NCBI RefSeq assembly: GCF_005063415.1
Contig: NZ_SUEG01000016.1
Coordinates: forward strand, 1-58,662
DNA: 58,662 nucleotides
Source: Mesorhizobium sp.
GTDB taxonomy: Bacteria; Pseudomonadota; Alphaproteobacteria; Rhizobiales; Rhizobiaceae
Direction: 5' to 3'
Part shown: positions 9,538 to 17,498 of the stretch, in pieces
Position numbering within the stretch: position 1 is the stretch's first letter
Layout: every line of letters starts with the position of its first letter
Notes under the pieces: model-generated
What the model was told of the DNA's origin: nothing
Database searches by the model: none
What the model saw: only the letters and a program-made list of their open reading frames with translations
Made by a program: the position numbers and the translations under genes

Positions 9538-11868
9538 ATGCCAAGTGAACAACGTGCCACGGTGGTGCAAACGCCAGTTGGCGCTGAGCTGTTGACCTTT
9601 ACACATCTCGTCGGGCGCGATGAGATCAGTCGTTGTCTGGCCTATACGGTCGGGTTCGTGAGCCCCAGCCACGATATCGATCCGCTGAAGATGCTGGGTG
9701 GCCCCGTCTCGATCGAAGGTGAAGCCGACCCCCAGCGCTGGTTCAGCGGCATCGTGTCGGAGTTTCGCCTCACCCGGATCGAGGATCGACTGGCCTATTA
9801 CGAAGCAGTCGTCAGGCCATGGCTCTGGTTTCTCGGCAATACGACCGACTGCCGCATCTTCCAGAACATGAGTGTCATCGAAATTATCGAGGAAGTTTTT
9901 TCGAAATACAGTACGGCAAAATTCGAGAAACGCCTGCAAGGTTCCTATCCGCCGCGCGAATATTGCGTGCAATATGATGAGACCGATCTGGACTTCGTGC
10001 AGCGGCTGCTCGAGCACGAGGGCATCCTGTATTTCTTCGAGCATGACGAGGGCAAGCACACGCTTGTGCTGGCCGATGCCATGAACAAGCTGAAGCCGGC
10101 GCCGGGCTATGAGAAGGTGCCGTATCACTTCGAAGGGCAGGGCTCCCGGCGCGACGTCGAATACATCACCGAATGGATTCCAGGCAGTTCAGTGCGGCCG
10201 GGCGCCTATGCCCATACCGACTATGATTTCAAGAAGCCGGGCGCCGACCTCATGGCCAAGTCAGCCCAGCCGTTCGGCCACAAGCTGGCTGCTGGCGAGA
10301 ATTACCGCCAGCCTGGTGCGCATCTTGAAGTCGGTCGCGGCGACAGCCTGGCCGCGATCCGGCGCGAGGAGATCCAGGCGGTGCACCAGCGCATCGCCGC
10401 TGTCGGCACCGTGCGCGGGTTGTATTCGGGCTGCACGTTCGAGCTCGACGGGTTCCCGCGCGAAGACCAGAACCAGGAGTATCTGGTGGTCAGCGCCGAA
10501 TACAGGCTGTTTGATCCGGGCTACAGAGCCCTTGCCGATGTCGCAAGCGAGAACTTCAAGGTGATCCTCGGCGTGGCGCCGACCGCCTTGCCCTATCGCC
10601 CGCCGCGGGTCACGACCCGGCCGATCATGCGCGGCCCGCAGACGGCGACGGTAGTCGGCCCGTCCGGCGAGGAGATATTCACCGACAAATATGCGCGGGT
10701 AAAGGTCCAGTTCCACTGGGACCGTCTCGGCAAGAAGGACCAGAACAGCTCCTGCTTCGTGCGGGTTTCGCAGACCTGGGCTGGCAGCGGCTGGGGTTTC
10801 ATCCAGATACCGCGCATCGGCCAGGAGGTGATCGTCGACTTCATCGAAGGCGACCCGGATCTGCCGATCATCACCGGCCGCGTCTACAATGCCTCGCAGA
10901 TGCCGCCCTACGGACTGCCGGGCAGCGCCACGCAATCCGGCTGGAAGTCAGATTCCTCCAAAGGCGGCGGCGGTTACAACGAGCTGATGTTCGAGGACAA
11001 GGCCGGCTCCGAACTGGTCAATTTCCAGGCGCAGAAGGATCATAACCTTCTGATCAAGAACGACCGCACCAAGCTGGTGCAGCACGACCAGTCCGATCGC
11101 ATCGACCACGACGCCAAGCACTCCGTCGGCCACAACCTTGACGAGGACGTCGGCAACAACAAGACGGTCAAGGTCGGCGTCGACCAGACAACGGATATCG
11201 GCAACAACGACACCGAGACGGTGGGTGTGAACCGTTCGCTGACGGTGGGTTCGAATGAGACGATAGGTATCGGTTCGAACTCGACGGAGACGATCGGCGC
11301 CAACCACACACAAACCGTGGCGATCGTCCAGACGGTGACCGTTGGCGCTGCCCGGGTCGATTCGGTCGGAGCATCCGAGACGCGAACCGTCGGTGGCCTG
11401 CAAGCGAATACGATCGGTGCGACGCGGTCGGTCACTGTAGGCGCGGCGCAGAGCCACGATATCGGGGCAGCGGACAGCTGGAACATCGCTTCAAATCAGG
11501 ACGTGACGATCGGCGGCGGCCAGACCTTTAACATCGCCGGCGACCAGAAGTCGAAGATCGGCAAGGGAAGGCGTACCGAAATCGCCACCGACGACGGAAC
11601 CAAGGTTGGGGGCGCCTACGAGTTGCAGATCGCCAAAGCGAGCATGGTTCAGATCGGCGAGGACGGAAAGATCAATGTCGGCAAGACGTTCCTGATCGAA
11701 GCCGGCGACGCGATCGCGCTGAAATGCGGCTCGGCGTCCATTTCGATGAAGAAGGATGGCACAATCACGATCGAGGGCAAGGACATCACGATCAAGGGGT
11801 CCAGCAATATCAACGTGAAGGCATCGAGCGATATCGTCATGAAGGGCAGCAACATCAAGCAGAATTGA
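9538..11868 (+). CDS. vgrG: VgrG spike protein (TssI)
   Basis: A 776-residue VgrG, the trimeric needle tip of the T6SS. The gp27-like base (about 1-370, beginning PVGAELLTFTHLVGRDE) leads into a gp5-like OB-fold (KVQFHWDRLGKKDQNSSCFVR). The DUF2345-like tail is long and repetitive (about 538-675), then more regular to the C-terminus. No enzymatic C-terminal extension is present, so it is a carrier VgrG. A GGAGGGG ribosome site lies upstream of ATG 9538. It is divergent from fha, with a 244-bp shared upstream region. It is followed 12 bp later by a DUF6484 gene, likely one operon for spike assembly or cargo mounting. Confidence 0.96.
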   Translation: MPSEQRATVVQTPVGAELLTFTHLVGRDEISRCLAYTVGFVSPSHDIDPLKMLGGPVSIEGEADPQRWFSGIVSEFRLTRIEDRLAYYEAVVRPWLWFLGNTTDCRIFQNMSVIEIIEEVFSKYSTAKFEKRLQGSYPPREYCVQYDETDLDFVQRLLEHEGILYFFEHDEGKHTLVLADAMNKLKPAPGYEKVPYHFEGQGSRRDVEYITEWIPGSSVRPGAYAHTDYDFKKPGADLMAKSAQPFGHKLAAGENYRQPGAHLEVGRGDSLAAIRREEIQAVHQRIAAVGTVRGLYSGCTFELDGFPREDQNQEYLVVSAEYRLFDPGYRALADVASENFKVILGVAPTALPYRPPRVTTRPIMRGPQTATVVGPSGEEIFTDKYARVKVQFHWDRLGKKDQNSSCFVRVSQTWAGSGWGFIQIPRIGQEVIVDFIEGDPDLPIITGRVYNASQMPPYGLPGSATQSGWKSDSSKGGGGYNELMFEDKAGSELVNFQAQKDHNLLIKNDRTKLVQHDQSDRIDHDAKHSVGHNLDEDVGNNKTVKVGVDQTTDIGNNDTETVGVNRSLTVGSNETIGIGSNSTETIGANHTQTVAIVQTVTVGAARVDSVGASETRTVGGLQANTIGATRSVTVGAAQSHDIGAADSWNIASNQDVTIGGGQTFNIAGDQKSKIGKGRRTEIATDDGTKVGGAYELQIAKASMVQIGEDGKINVGKTFLIEAGDAIALKCGSASISMKKDGTITIEGKDITIKGSSNINVKASSDIVMKGSNIKQN
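11149..11560 (+). repeat. In-gene degenerate repeat coding the VgrG beta-helix stalk
   Basis: Inside vgrG, residues about 538-675 are built from short degenerate units of the form (T/S)(V/I)G-x-N/A-x-T/S, seen as repeated VGNN, IGSN, IGAN and VGAA steps about 8 residues apart. Such spacing fits a triple beta-helix stalk. The DNA repeats are diverged, so this is protein-level periodicity and not a tandem DNA array. Confidence 0.6.
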
Positions 11869-11880
11869 CAGAGGTCATTG

Positions 11881-12306
11881 ATGAACGAAGTTCGCGAGCG
11901 CATCGAGGGCGTCGTGATCGGCATATTCCTGGGTTTTGACGCGGAGGCTCCCCTGGTGGTTTTTCCAGGCAACCCCGTGGAAACCGCGGTGCCGGCGCGC
12001 AGCCTGACGGAACTTACCTCGGCGATGATTGGCGCCGAGGTTGCACTGCTGTTTCAGGAAGGCGACCCGGGACGGCCGCTGATCATCGGCCGGATCGTCG
12101 AGCCATCGCGCAAATCTCCCGCTCCGCAGGTGATACGCGATGGCGAGCGCGTCACCATAAACGGTGAAGAACGCATCGAACTTCGCTGCGGAAAGGCGAC
12201 AATCATCATGGAGAAGGATGGCCGCATCACCATCCGCGGCACCTACGTGACAAGCCACGCCAGCGCCACGAACCGTATCCGCGGCGGATCGGTCAACATC
12301 AACTGA
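11881..12306 (+). CDS. DUF6484-domain VgrG-associated protein
   Basis: A 141-residue protein with the DUF6484 pattern: VVIGIFLGF near the start, VFPGNPVETAVPARS in the middle and FQEGDPGRPLIIGRI before a beta-rich C-terminal half that resembles the tail of VgrG (GERVTINGEERIELRCG). It sits 12 bp behind vgrG with AGAGG before the ATG, and its stop overlaps the next start (TGATG). Proteins of this family occur beside VgrG genes and probably help mount cargo on the spike. The exact role is unknown. An upstream TTG at 11878 is a possible alternative start. Confidence 0.75.
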   Translation: MNEVRERIEGVVIGIFLGFDAEAPLVVFPGNPVETAVPARSLTELTSAMIGAEVALLFQEGDPGRPLIIGRIVEPSRKSPAPQVIRDGERVTINGEERIELRCGKATIIMEKDGRITIRGTYVTSHASATNRIRGGSVNIN

Positions 12307-12641
12307 TGGACAAGATCGTTCTGCCCGAGATCGTCAGGCAGCACGCCGAAATGGCTGCGTTCCTGTGGACCGTGTACGACCGTCACCTCCTCCACCCGGA
12401 CGAGAATCCGGACATGGACGAGGAGCGGCTGTCGCGGCTGATGGAGCGGCTGGACGCCCATATCGACGGCCTTCGAGTTGCCGGCGATGCGGGCCGCGAA
12501 ATCGCGGAAGAGCGCTATGCAGAATATCCCGAGGCAGGGGAGTTGTTCGTGCTGCGCATGCTGGTCAACGGCGCGCCGCGGCGAATCTCGGAACTCGACC
12601 TTGCCAAGGTGCGCGCCTACCTGGCCGAGAATGGGCTCTGA
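12306..12641 (+). CDS. Short protein like the N-terminus of TIGR02270-family T6SS proteins
   Basis: A 111-residue protein read from an ATG that overlaps the stop of the DUF6484 gene. The sequence resembles the first quarter of TIGR02270-family proteins, which start with a helical segment about an internal VRQHAEMAAFLW and a DAHIDGLRVAGDAG stretch. Members I know of are about 400 residues with HEAT-like repeats, and those are missing here. No continuation is found in the other frames of 12642-12779. It may be a truncated gene or a stand-alone short version. Family placement is from memory of motifs and is tentative. Confidence 0.5.
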   Translation: MDKIVLPEIVRQHAEMAAFLWTVYDRHLLHPDENPDMDEERLSRLMERLDAHIDGLRVAGDAGREIAEERYAEYPEAGELFVLRMLVNGAPRRISELDLAKVRAYLAENGL

Positions 12642-12779
12642 CAGCCGCCCTGAAGTCGATCCAAAGGGCAACGTGGCAAAAAGTTGCGACTTGTCTGACC
12701 GGATAACGTGCAAAAACAGGTGGCGGCCGACGAGATCGACGTTTGCAGGGCTACCCTGCTCGTACGAACCTCGGTCCGA

Positions 12780-13697
12780 CTACTCCAGCCGGAAACCGTC
12801 TTTGTACACGAGCGTGAGCGTCTTCCATTCCTTGCCGTCGAAACGCCAGGCGGCATCGATGCCGGCGGCGTAAAGGAAGTCGCCGTCGGAGCGCAAGTCC
12901 GATGCGATGCCGGTATCCTCGAACGCTGCCAAAGCGTCGCCGTTCTCGATGTTGATGCCCACCTCGTCACCCCAATAGCCCTTGCCTTTGTATGTACGCA
13001 CGGCGAGATGAGTCAAAGCTGCGACGGGCTCTATTTCCGTCACTTCCTCATTGGCGATCCGCAGGCACACGCCATCCTCGCCGGAGACCCTGATCGTGCC
13101 ATCGGCCGCGACATCGATCCCGTAGAACATATCGTGCCGGTGAACTTCGAGCGGCTGCCACGTTCCGCCAACTAATTTGTGAACCACCCCCATGTCTCCG
13201 CAAGCATAGATTCCGTGCTTGGGATGGCCGTGAATGTCCATATATTCGTCGTTGCCGATCGGCGTGATCGGCTGCCAGTTGGACCCGACCTGCCTGTATG
13301 CCGCTCCTTCCGCGCCGACTGTGATCGCTCCACCCGGGTCCGCGGCCCATACCTGGCGCATGCTTTGATCGCCAATCCTGTCACGGGTCCAATCGGCGCC
13401 AGCATAGCGCCAGATCCATACGGTCGCCTCCAGCGCGAACAGCTCGCCGGAGGGGGATGCCGAAAGCGACGTGAGCCATTCACTGGTGAAAAGGACTCCG
13501 CGCGCGGTCGAGGGTTCGAAATTGTCGACGATGAAGATTACCGAGACCGTGGTCTCGTAGTCATCGTCGCTGAGCAGAAACAGGATCGCGACCTTGCCGT
13601 CGCCCATGGGAGCAACCTGCAGGCACTCGGCGGAGGTGTCCTCATCGTTGACGAAGTCTTCGAGGTCTTCCTTGTCCATCTTGATCTGTCCAATCAT
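12780..13697 (-). CDS. Beta-propeller-like protein, candidate immunity protein
   Basis: About 305 residues, not recognised as a named family. It contains repeated blocks of about 40 residues built on a glycine-rich strand followed by a W-Q/T strand, for example EGAAYRQVGSNWQPI and MGVVHKLVGGTWQPLE, suggesting a WD40/sialidase-like propeller. No signal peptide or membrane helix is seen, so it should be cytoplasmic. It lies directly after the PAAR-like effector gene as the last gene of the T6SS operon, the usual place for an immunity gene. The start is uncertain: TTG 13745 would abut the effector stop, ATG 13697 is used here, and ATG 13679 is also possible. The immunity role is inference. Confidence 0.6.
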   Translation of the reverse strand: MIGQIKMDKEDLEDFVNDEDTSAECLQVAPMGDGKVAILFLLSDDDYETTVSVIFIVDNFEPSTARGVLFTSEWLTSLSASPSGELFALEATVWIWRYAGADWTRDRIGDQSMRQVWAADPGGAITVGAEGAAYRQVGSNWQPITPIGNDEYMDIHGHPKHGIYACGDMGVVHKLVGGTWQPLEVHRHDMFYGIDVAADGTIRVSGEDGVCLRIANEEVTEIEPVAALTHLAVRTYKGKGYWGDEVGINIENGDALAAFEDTGIASDLRSDGDFLYAAGIDAAWRFDGKEWKTLTLVYKDGFRLE

Positions 13698-13745
13698 GTC
13701 CGGATACCCGTAGCGTTTCGGTCGGCTCGATGCAGGCTTACGCAA

Positions 13746-14834
13746 TCATGGCGGGCAAGACTTGCTCGACGGCCACACGTCGGACGCCGTGACGACAACT
13801 TTCGACGGATCTTTGCCGGCTTTCTTTGCCGCCGCTTTCAGTCGTTTTTTCGCGACGCCTGCAAGACGACCCTGGTCCGCCGCCTTCGGGCAGCTGTCGA
13901 CGCACCTCGTCTTGTCTTTCACCTGCTTTTGCGTCTTGTTCATGCTCTTCTTTTGATAGTCCTCATTGGCATTCTTGAGGCATTCGGTGGCAGCTGCATG
14001 GACTTGTTTCGGGATCGTCGGATCCTTCATGTGCTTGACGGTCTCGCTCGCGCATTTGTCGTTGAAGTCTCCAAGCTTGCCCTTGGGATTGTCCTTTATC
14101 CATTTTGCCGCCTCTTGGGTCTTGGCCCAATGCGCCGTCTTGCGTTTCTTGCCGAGGATCTTCTTGGTGGGAATTCCTGCCACCTTGGCCTTGGCGCCTT
14201 CGCCGGCCACCCATTTTGCTTTCATGCAAATGCACGGCGCTTCCTGTTCGTCATAGGCTTTGCAGCAGTCGAGCGTAAGATCACGCACCCCCGCGGCCGT
14301 AAAGAACCGCACTTCCGTCGTATGCTCCTTCTCGTAGCCTTCCGGACATTCAAGGTCCTTGTAAGGCTTGATTTCTAGCATGTCGCACGTGAAGTCCGCC
14401 GGCGTTGCCGTGGAGATCAAGGACATGGGCGGCCCACCGGCGGCCGGCGAGGCGTGGTCGTTGGACCCCAGGTCGGAGAAACGGCTGACCGGCTCGCCAT
14501 CCATCTTCACATTGCCCGACCAGGCATGGTTGTATTCCTTGCCGGTGTTCACCGAGGTGATGAGGTTCTTCTTCGGTGCGCAGCCGGCCTCGTTGCCCGA
14601 GCATTTTGTGTAGTACGATTTGTTCTTCTGCGTGATCGTCTTGCCGCCGATCTTGACAGTGCCGGTGCCGCTGTCGGTGTCGCTATCCATGCTGAATGTC
14701 GGATACGGAACCGGCACGCCGGGAGGCGTCGCCGGCGTCTGTGGCGGCGTGAAACAGACATAAGGGAAGGCCGCGATCACATTGTTGGTCTGCGCCTTGC
14801 AAGCTATTTCGAGTCCATTCGCGAAGACCGTCAT
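13746..14834 (-). CDS. PAAR-like (DUF4150) T6SS effector with unrecognised C-terminal domain
   Basis: A 362-residue protein. Residues 1-140 match the PAAR-like DUF4150 domain that caps the VgrG spike: MTVFANG at the start, a PYPTFSMDSDT stretch, then TKCSGNEAGCAPKKN and the HAWSGNVKMDGEPVSRFSD segment. Residues 150-362 are Lys-rich, carry 11 cysteines, and match no toxin family I know. No HNH, lipase, muramidase or NADase motif is visible. The start overlaps the preceding gene's stop (ATGA), and the stop abuts the downstream propeller-protein gene. With the DUF2169 and thiolase-fold genes upstream it forms an effector cassette. The role as effector is strongly suggested by architecture, but its activity is unknown. 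Confidence 0.85.
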   Translation of the reverse strand: MTVFANGLEIACKAQTNNVIAAFPYVCFTPPQTPATPPGVPVPYPTFSMDSDTDSGTGTVKIGGKTITQKNKSYYTKCSGNEAGCAPKKNLITSVNTGKEYNHAWSGNVKMDGEPVSRFSDLGSNDHASPAAGGPPMSLISTATPADFTCDMLEIKPYKDLECPEGYEKEHTTEVRFFTAAGVRDLTLDCCKAYDEQEAPCICMKAKWVAGEGAKAKVAGIPTKKILGKKRKTAHWAKTQEAAKWIKDNPKGKLGDFNDKCASETVKHMKDPTIPKQVHAAATECLKNANEDYQKKSMNKTQKQVKDKTRCVDSCPKAADQGRLAGVAKKRLKAAAKKAGKDPSKVVVTASDVWPSSKSCPP

Positions 14835-15856
14835 GCTGCCATCCTGGTCGTGTCGGCAAAAACAGCCGCGCCGCAGGCCCCCTCGTCGGACGATGCCTCA
14901 ACCAGAACCGGATTGCCGGCGGCGTAATTTTTCCGCGCGGCCGTCCACGCCATCCCCACCATCAACGGCACGGCGGCGGCGCCGATGTTGCCGAGGGATT
15001 CGGCCGGCGACCACAGGTCCTGAAATTCATGACGGCCACGCAGAAGCCGGATCGAAGCAAGAGCCGTTTGCTTGAAGTAATACTGCTCGCCGATCAGGTC
15101 GGAGATGCGGTAGCCGAGCCGGCTCATGTCGATACCGGTTTCGCGGAAGGCCGCGTCATAGGCGGCCGTCATGCCATCGGCTCGCAACGGCAGATCGCTA
15201 TTGTTATAGATTGACGCCGCTTCGCGCGAGAGCCCAAGCCCGAAGAGCTGGAATCCTCCGCGCCCAGACAACGTGCATAGAACCGCGGCGGCGGCCTCGC
15301 CCGGAATGAAGCCATTCGGGTTGTCAGCCGTCAGCAAACGGCGCTTGTCCAGATAATGCGCGATCGTCGGCGCGGTCAGGTAACAGTCGACGCCGGCGAT
15401 CATAACATACGGCGCTTCGCCTGACGCAAGCAACTTGCGGGCATGGTCGAAGGCAACGTGTCCGGACGGCCGCCCATGCGCGACAATGCGGGAGCGTCGG
15501 TGGGGCTCGATCTCGACGATGTCGCCGATACGCCGCACCAGGCGGGAATTGTCCCGTACCGGTCTGCCCGGACGGTCCTCCTCGGGCAAGCACAGGATCA
15601 GGGCGGTCTGGCCGCGCGCCTGCGGCACGCTCTCGAAAGCCTCGGTGATGGCGCCGGCGGCGAGATGGGCGAGGCGCTTCTCGCCAATCCAGTTGCGCGG
15701 CAGCGGCACCGGCGCTCCGGTCAGCCACCCTTCAGGCGTGCTGGCAAAGCGTGTTTCCTGAAAGCCGTCGAGCCGGGCGCGCATCGCCGCGCATGCGGAA
15801 GGCGCGTCTAGGCCCACGGCCGTCGCCATCCCGATCGAAACGACGTCAACGCTCAT
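14831..15856 (-). CDS. Thiolase/ketosynthase-fold protein without catalytic residues, effector-cassette protein
   Basis: A 341-residue beta-ketoacyl-synthase-like protein. ATG 15856 follows a strong GGAGG and overlaps the DUF2169 stop (ATGA). The fold is recognisable from the segment around GEAPYVMIAGVDCYLTAP and NGFIPGEAAAAVLC. Where active enzymes have the nucleophilic Cys (xACTSG), this protein reads GRPSG (128-132). The C-terminal NxxGH histidine is replaced in LGNIGAAA (about 297). Condensing activity is therefore unlikely. Proteins of this kind sit between DUF2169 and PAAR-like effector genes in T6SS loci, and a role as adaptor or chaperone is a plausible inference. It is co-transcribed with the effector. 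Confidence 0.75.
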   Translation of the reverse strand: MSVDVVSIGMATAVGLDAPSACAAMRARLDGFQETRFASTPEGWLTGAPVPLPRNWIGEKRLAHLAAGAITEAFESVPQARGQTALILCLPEEDRPGRPVRDNSRLVRRIGDIVEIEPHRRSRIVAHGRPSGHVAFDHARKLLASGEAPYVMIAGVDCYLTAPTIAHYLDKRRLLTADNPNGFIPGEAAAAVLCTLSGRGGFQLFGLGLSREAASIYNNSDLPLRADGMTAAYDAAFRETGIDMSRLGYRISDLIGEQYYFKQTALASIRLLRGRHEFQDLWSPAESLGNIGAAAVPLMVGMAWTAARKNYAAGNPVLVEASSDEGACGAAVFADTTRMAA

Positions 15857-16956
15857 GCTCCCTCCGTTTCGTCTTGTGGTGCCCTGCCGCTCGCTCGGAT
15901 GAAGGTCCGGCCGGTTGCCCTTGCCCGCAACATGGATTCGGTCGGAGGCCCGACCCAGCATTCGCTGAAATCAAGGATGGTTCGCTCGATCCGCTGCGAC
16001 ACACGCCAGACCAGCGAAAAGCGGCGTTTTTCCGGGTCAAGCAGAACAGTGTCTGGAAATATGTCGGCCTCATAGGCTTTCTGCCTGCCTTTGAACAACG
16101 TCATCGGCAATGCCGTTGACGACAGGCGAAAGCTCACCCGCCCCTCAGGCGTCAGGTTCACCAGCACCACCTCTTCGCCGCCTCTCGGCAGCTCGATCTG
16201 CTGGTCGGGTGGTGCCATCTGGAAATAGCGCTCGTCGAAGTCCGGTGGCAGAAATGGAAAGATGTTGGCGGTCCAGTTGTCGTCATAGGTGCCGCCATAT
16301 TCGATGCGGCCGGGCCAGCCGCGACCCATCGGCCCAAAACTCATCGGCTTGTAATCGCCGAAGGGTGAGCGGATGTCTTCGCCGACCGCTTGGGTGTTGG
16401 GCAGGCGCAGGCCCGGGATCAGCCGTTGATTTCGGGCACGCGACCAGCCGGTTCCGACCGGGTTGTATTTATAGCTGGCGGGGAGCTTGTCCTCCGGATC
16501 CAGTCTGTCGACGCCACCCCAGGCGACGTCATAGGAGATGGGCAGCTTCAGGAAGGGCTGCGGCGCGGTTGCGCTGAAGACCGGACCGATGGCGCGCCAT
16601 TCGCGTGTGCCGACGACTTCGAACAGCTTCGACCAATTGCCGACTTTTATGCCGACCGGGACCCGCTCCGCCGGGCGCCCGCCGGGCGCATAGGCACAGC
16701 CATTGGCGATGACGTCGCAGCGCGGTTTGCGGAAGGCAAAATCGGTTTCCCACAGCGTGGCGGAATAGCCGGGTTCACCGGTCTGTGTGTCGGCCATCAC
16801 CAGCGGCACCTGCTCCGCCGATTTCCGCACCGGGCCGCCCGGCGTCGCGGGAAAATCGAACGTGCCCTTCACCACGACGACGATCCACTCATGGCCGGCC
16901 TTGTCCATGCCCATCGTGAATTGATGCGGATACCCAATCTGGTTCCAGATCTGCAT
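15853..16956 (-). CDS. DUF2169-domain T6SS effector adaptor
   Basis: A 367-residue DUF2169 protein. The ATG at 16956 overlaps the tagF stop by one base (TGATG). Typical elements include the WIVVVVKGTFDF strand near the N-terminus, a GEPGYSATLWETDFAF stretch and the central YDVAWGGVDR motif. DUF2169 proteins are reported as adaptors that load PAAR-type effectors on to VgrG. The gene order here (DUF2169, thiolase-fold, PAAR-like protein, putative immunity) fits that role. No signal peptide is present. Family assignment is firm, and the specific cargo is inferred from position. Confidence 0.85.
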   Translation of the reverse strand: MQIWNQIGYPHQFTMGMDKAGHEWIVVVVKGTFDFPATPGGPVRKSAEQVPLVMADTQTGEPGYSATLWETDFAFRKPRCDVIANGCAYAPGGRPAERVPVGIKVGNWSKLFEVVGTREWRAIGPVFSATAPQPFLKLPISYDVAWGGVDRLDPEDKLPASYKYNPVGTGWSRARNQRLIPGLRLPNTQAVGEDIRSPFGDYKPMSFGPMGRGWPGRIEYGGTYDDNWTANIFPFLPPDFDERYFQMAPPDQQIELPRGGEEVVLVNLTPEGRVSFRLSSTALPMTLFKGRQKAYEADIFPDTVLLDPEKRRFSLVWRVSQRIERTILDFSECWVGPPTESMLRARATGRTFIRASGRAPQDETEGA

Positions 16957-17498
16957 CAGCTGGTCTCCCAGCTGGCGGCGAGGATCTGTTCCAGCGTCGC
17001 TTGCGGCGATTGCGGATCGATATCGAAAATGTCGGAGTAGGCGGTCCACATCACCATGCCGCTGATCAGCTCTTCGCGTGGCTCGACAGGCGGCACCGGC
17101 AGAGCACGCAACGCGGTGTCCAGTTCGTCGGGCGTCAGTTCGCCGCGTTGGGCGGCGATGGCCGCTTCTTCGATCCAGGCAAACCATGCTTCGACATGGG
17201 CCAGGTCCAGCGGCGCTTCGGCGAGCTGCGCGACGACACTCAACGGGAATTGCCTGCCGACCCTGTCCGCGCTTTGCAGAACGATACCCGCTGCGGCTCC
17301 GAACAAAGCCGGGCCGGTCATGAAGCGTAGCGCGGTGGTGCGCGGCCAGGTTTCGATGCCCACCAGCGGCACGATGTGCTGCGCCAGCCAGCGATCCCAG
17401 ACGTGCACAAAATCCCCCGGCAACCGCCGCGTGACGAAATCGCCGGTGGCAGGCATTTTGCCGTAAAAGCCGGGCAGGATCATATCTGCGGCGGACAT
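16956..17498 (-). CDS. tagF: TagF (ImpM/DUF2094) T6SS repressor
   Basis: A 180-residue TagF with the hallmark GFYGKMPATGDFVTRRLP near the N-terminus and an FMTGPALFGAAAGI stretch. TagF acts as a post-translational repressor of T6SS firing, in some species by sequestering Fha. Here it is a stand-alone domain and not fused to PppA. Its start overlaps the 3' end of tssM by 19 nt, indicating translational coupling. It links the structural genes to the effector cassette in the same operon. Confidence 0.92.
   Translation of the reverse strand: MSAADMILPGFYGKMPATGDFVTRRLPGDFVHVWDRWLAQHIVPLVGIETWPRTTALRFMTGPALFGAAAGIVLQSADRVGRQFPLSVVAQLAEAPLDLAHVEAWFAWIEEAAIAAQRGELTPDELDTALRALPVPPVEPREELISGMVMWTAYSDIFDIDPQSPQATLEQILAASWETS

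Noticed and set aside
11149..11560. A possible tandem or CRISPR-like repeat array
   Set aside because: The repeats are degenerate at DNA level, are in frame within vgrG and encode a beta-helix pattern. There are no identical repeats with unique spacers.
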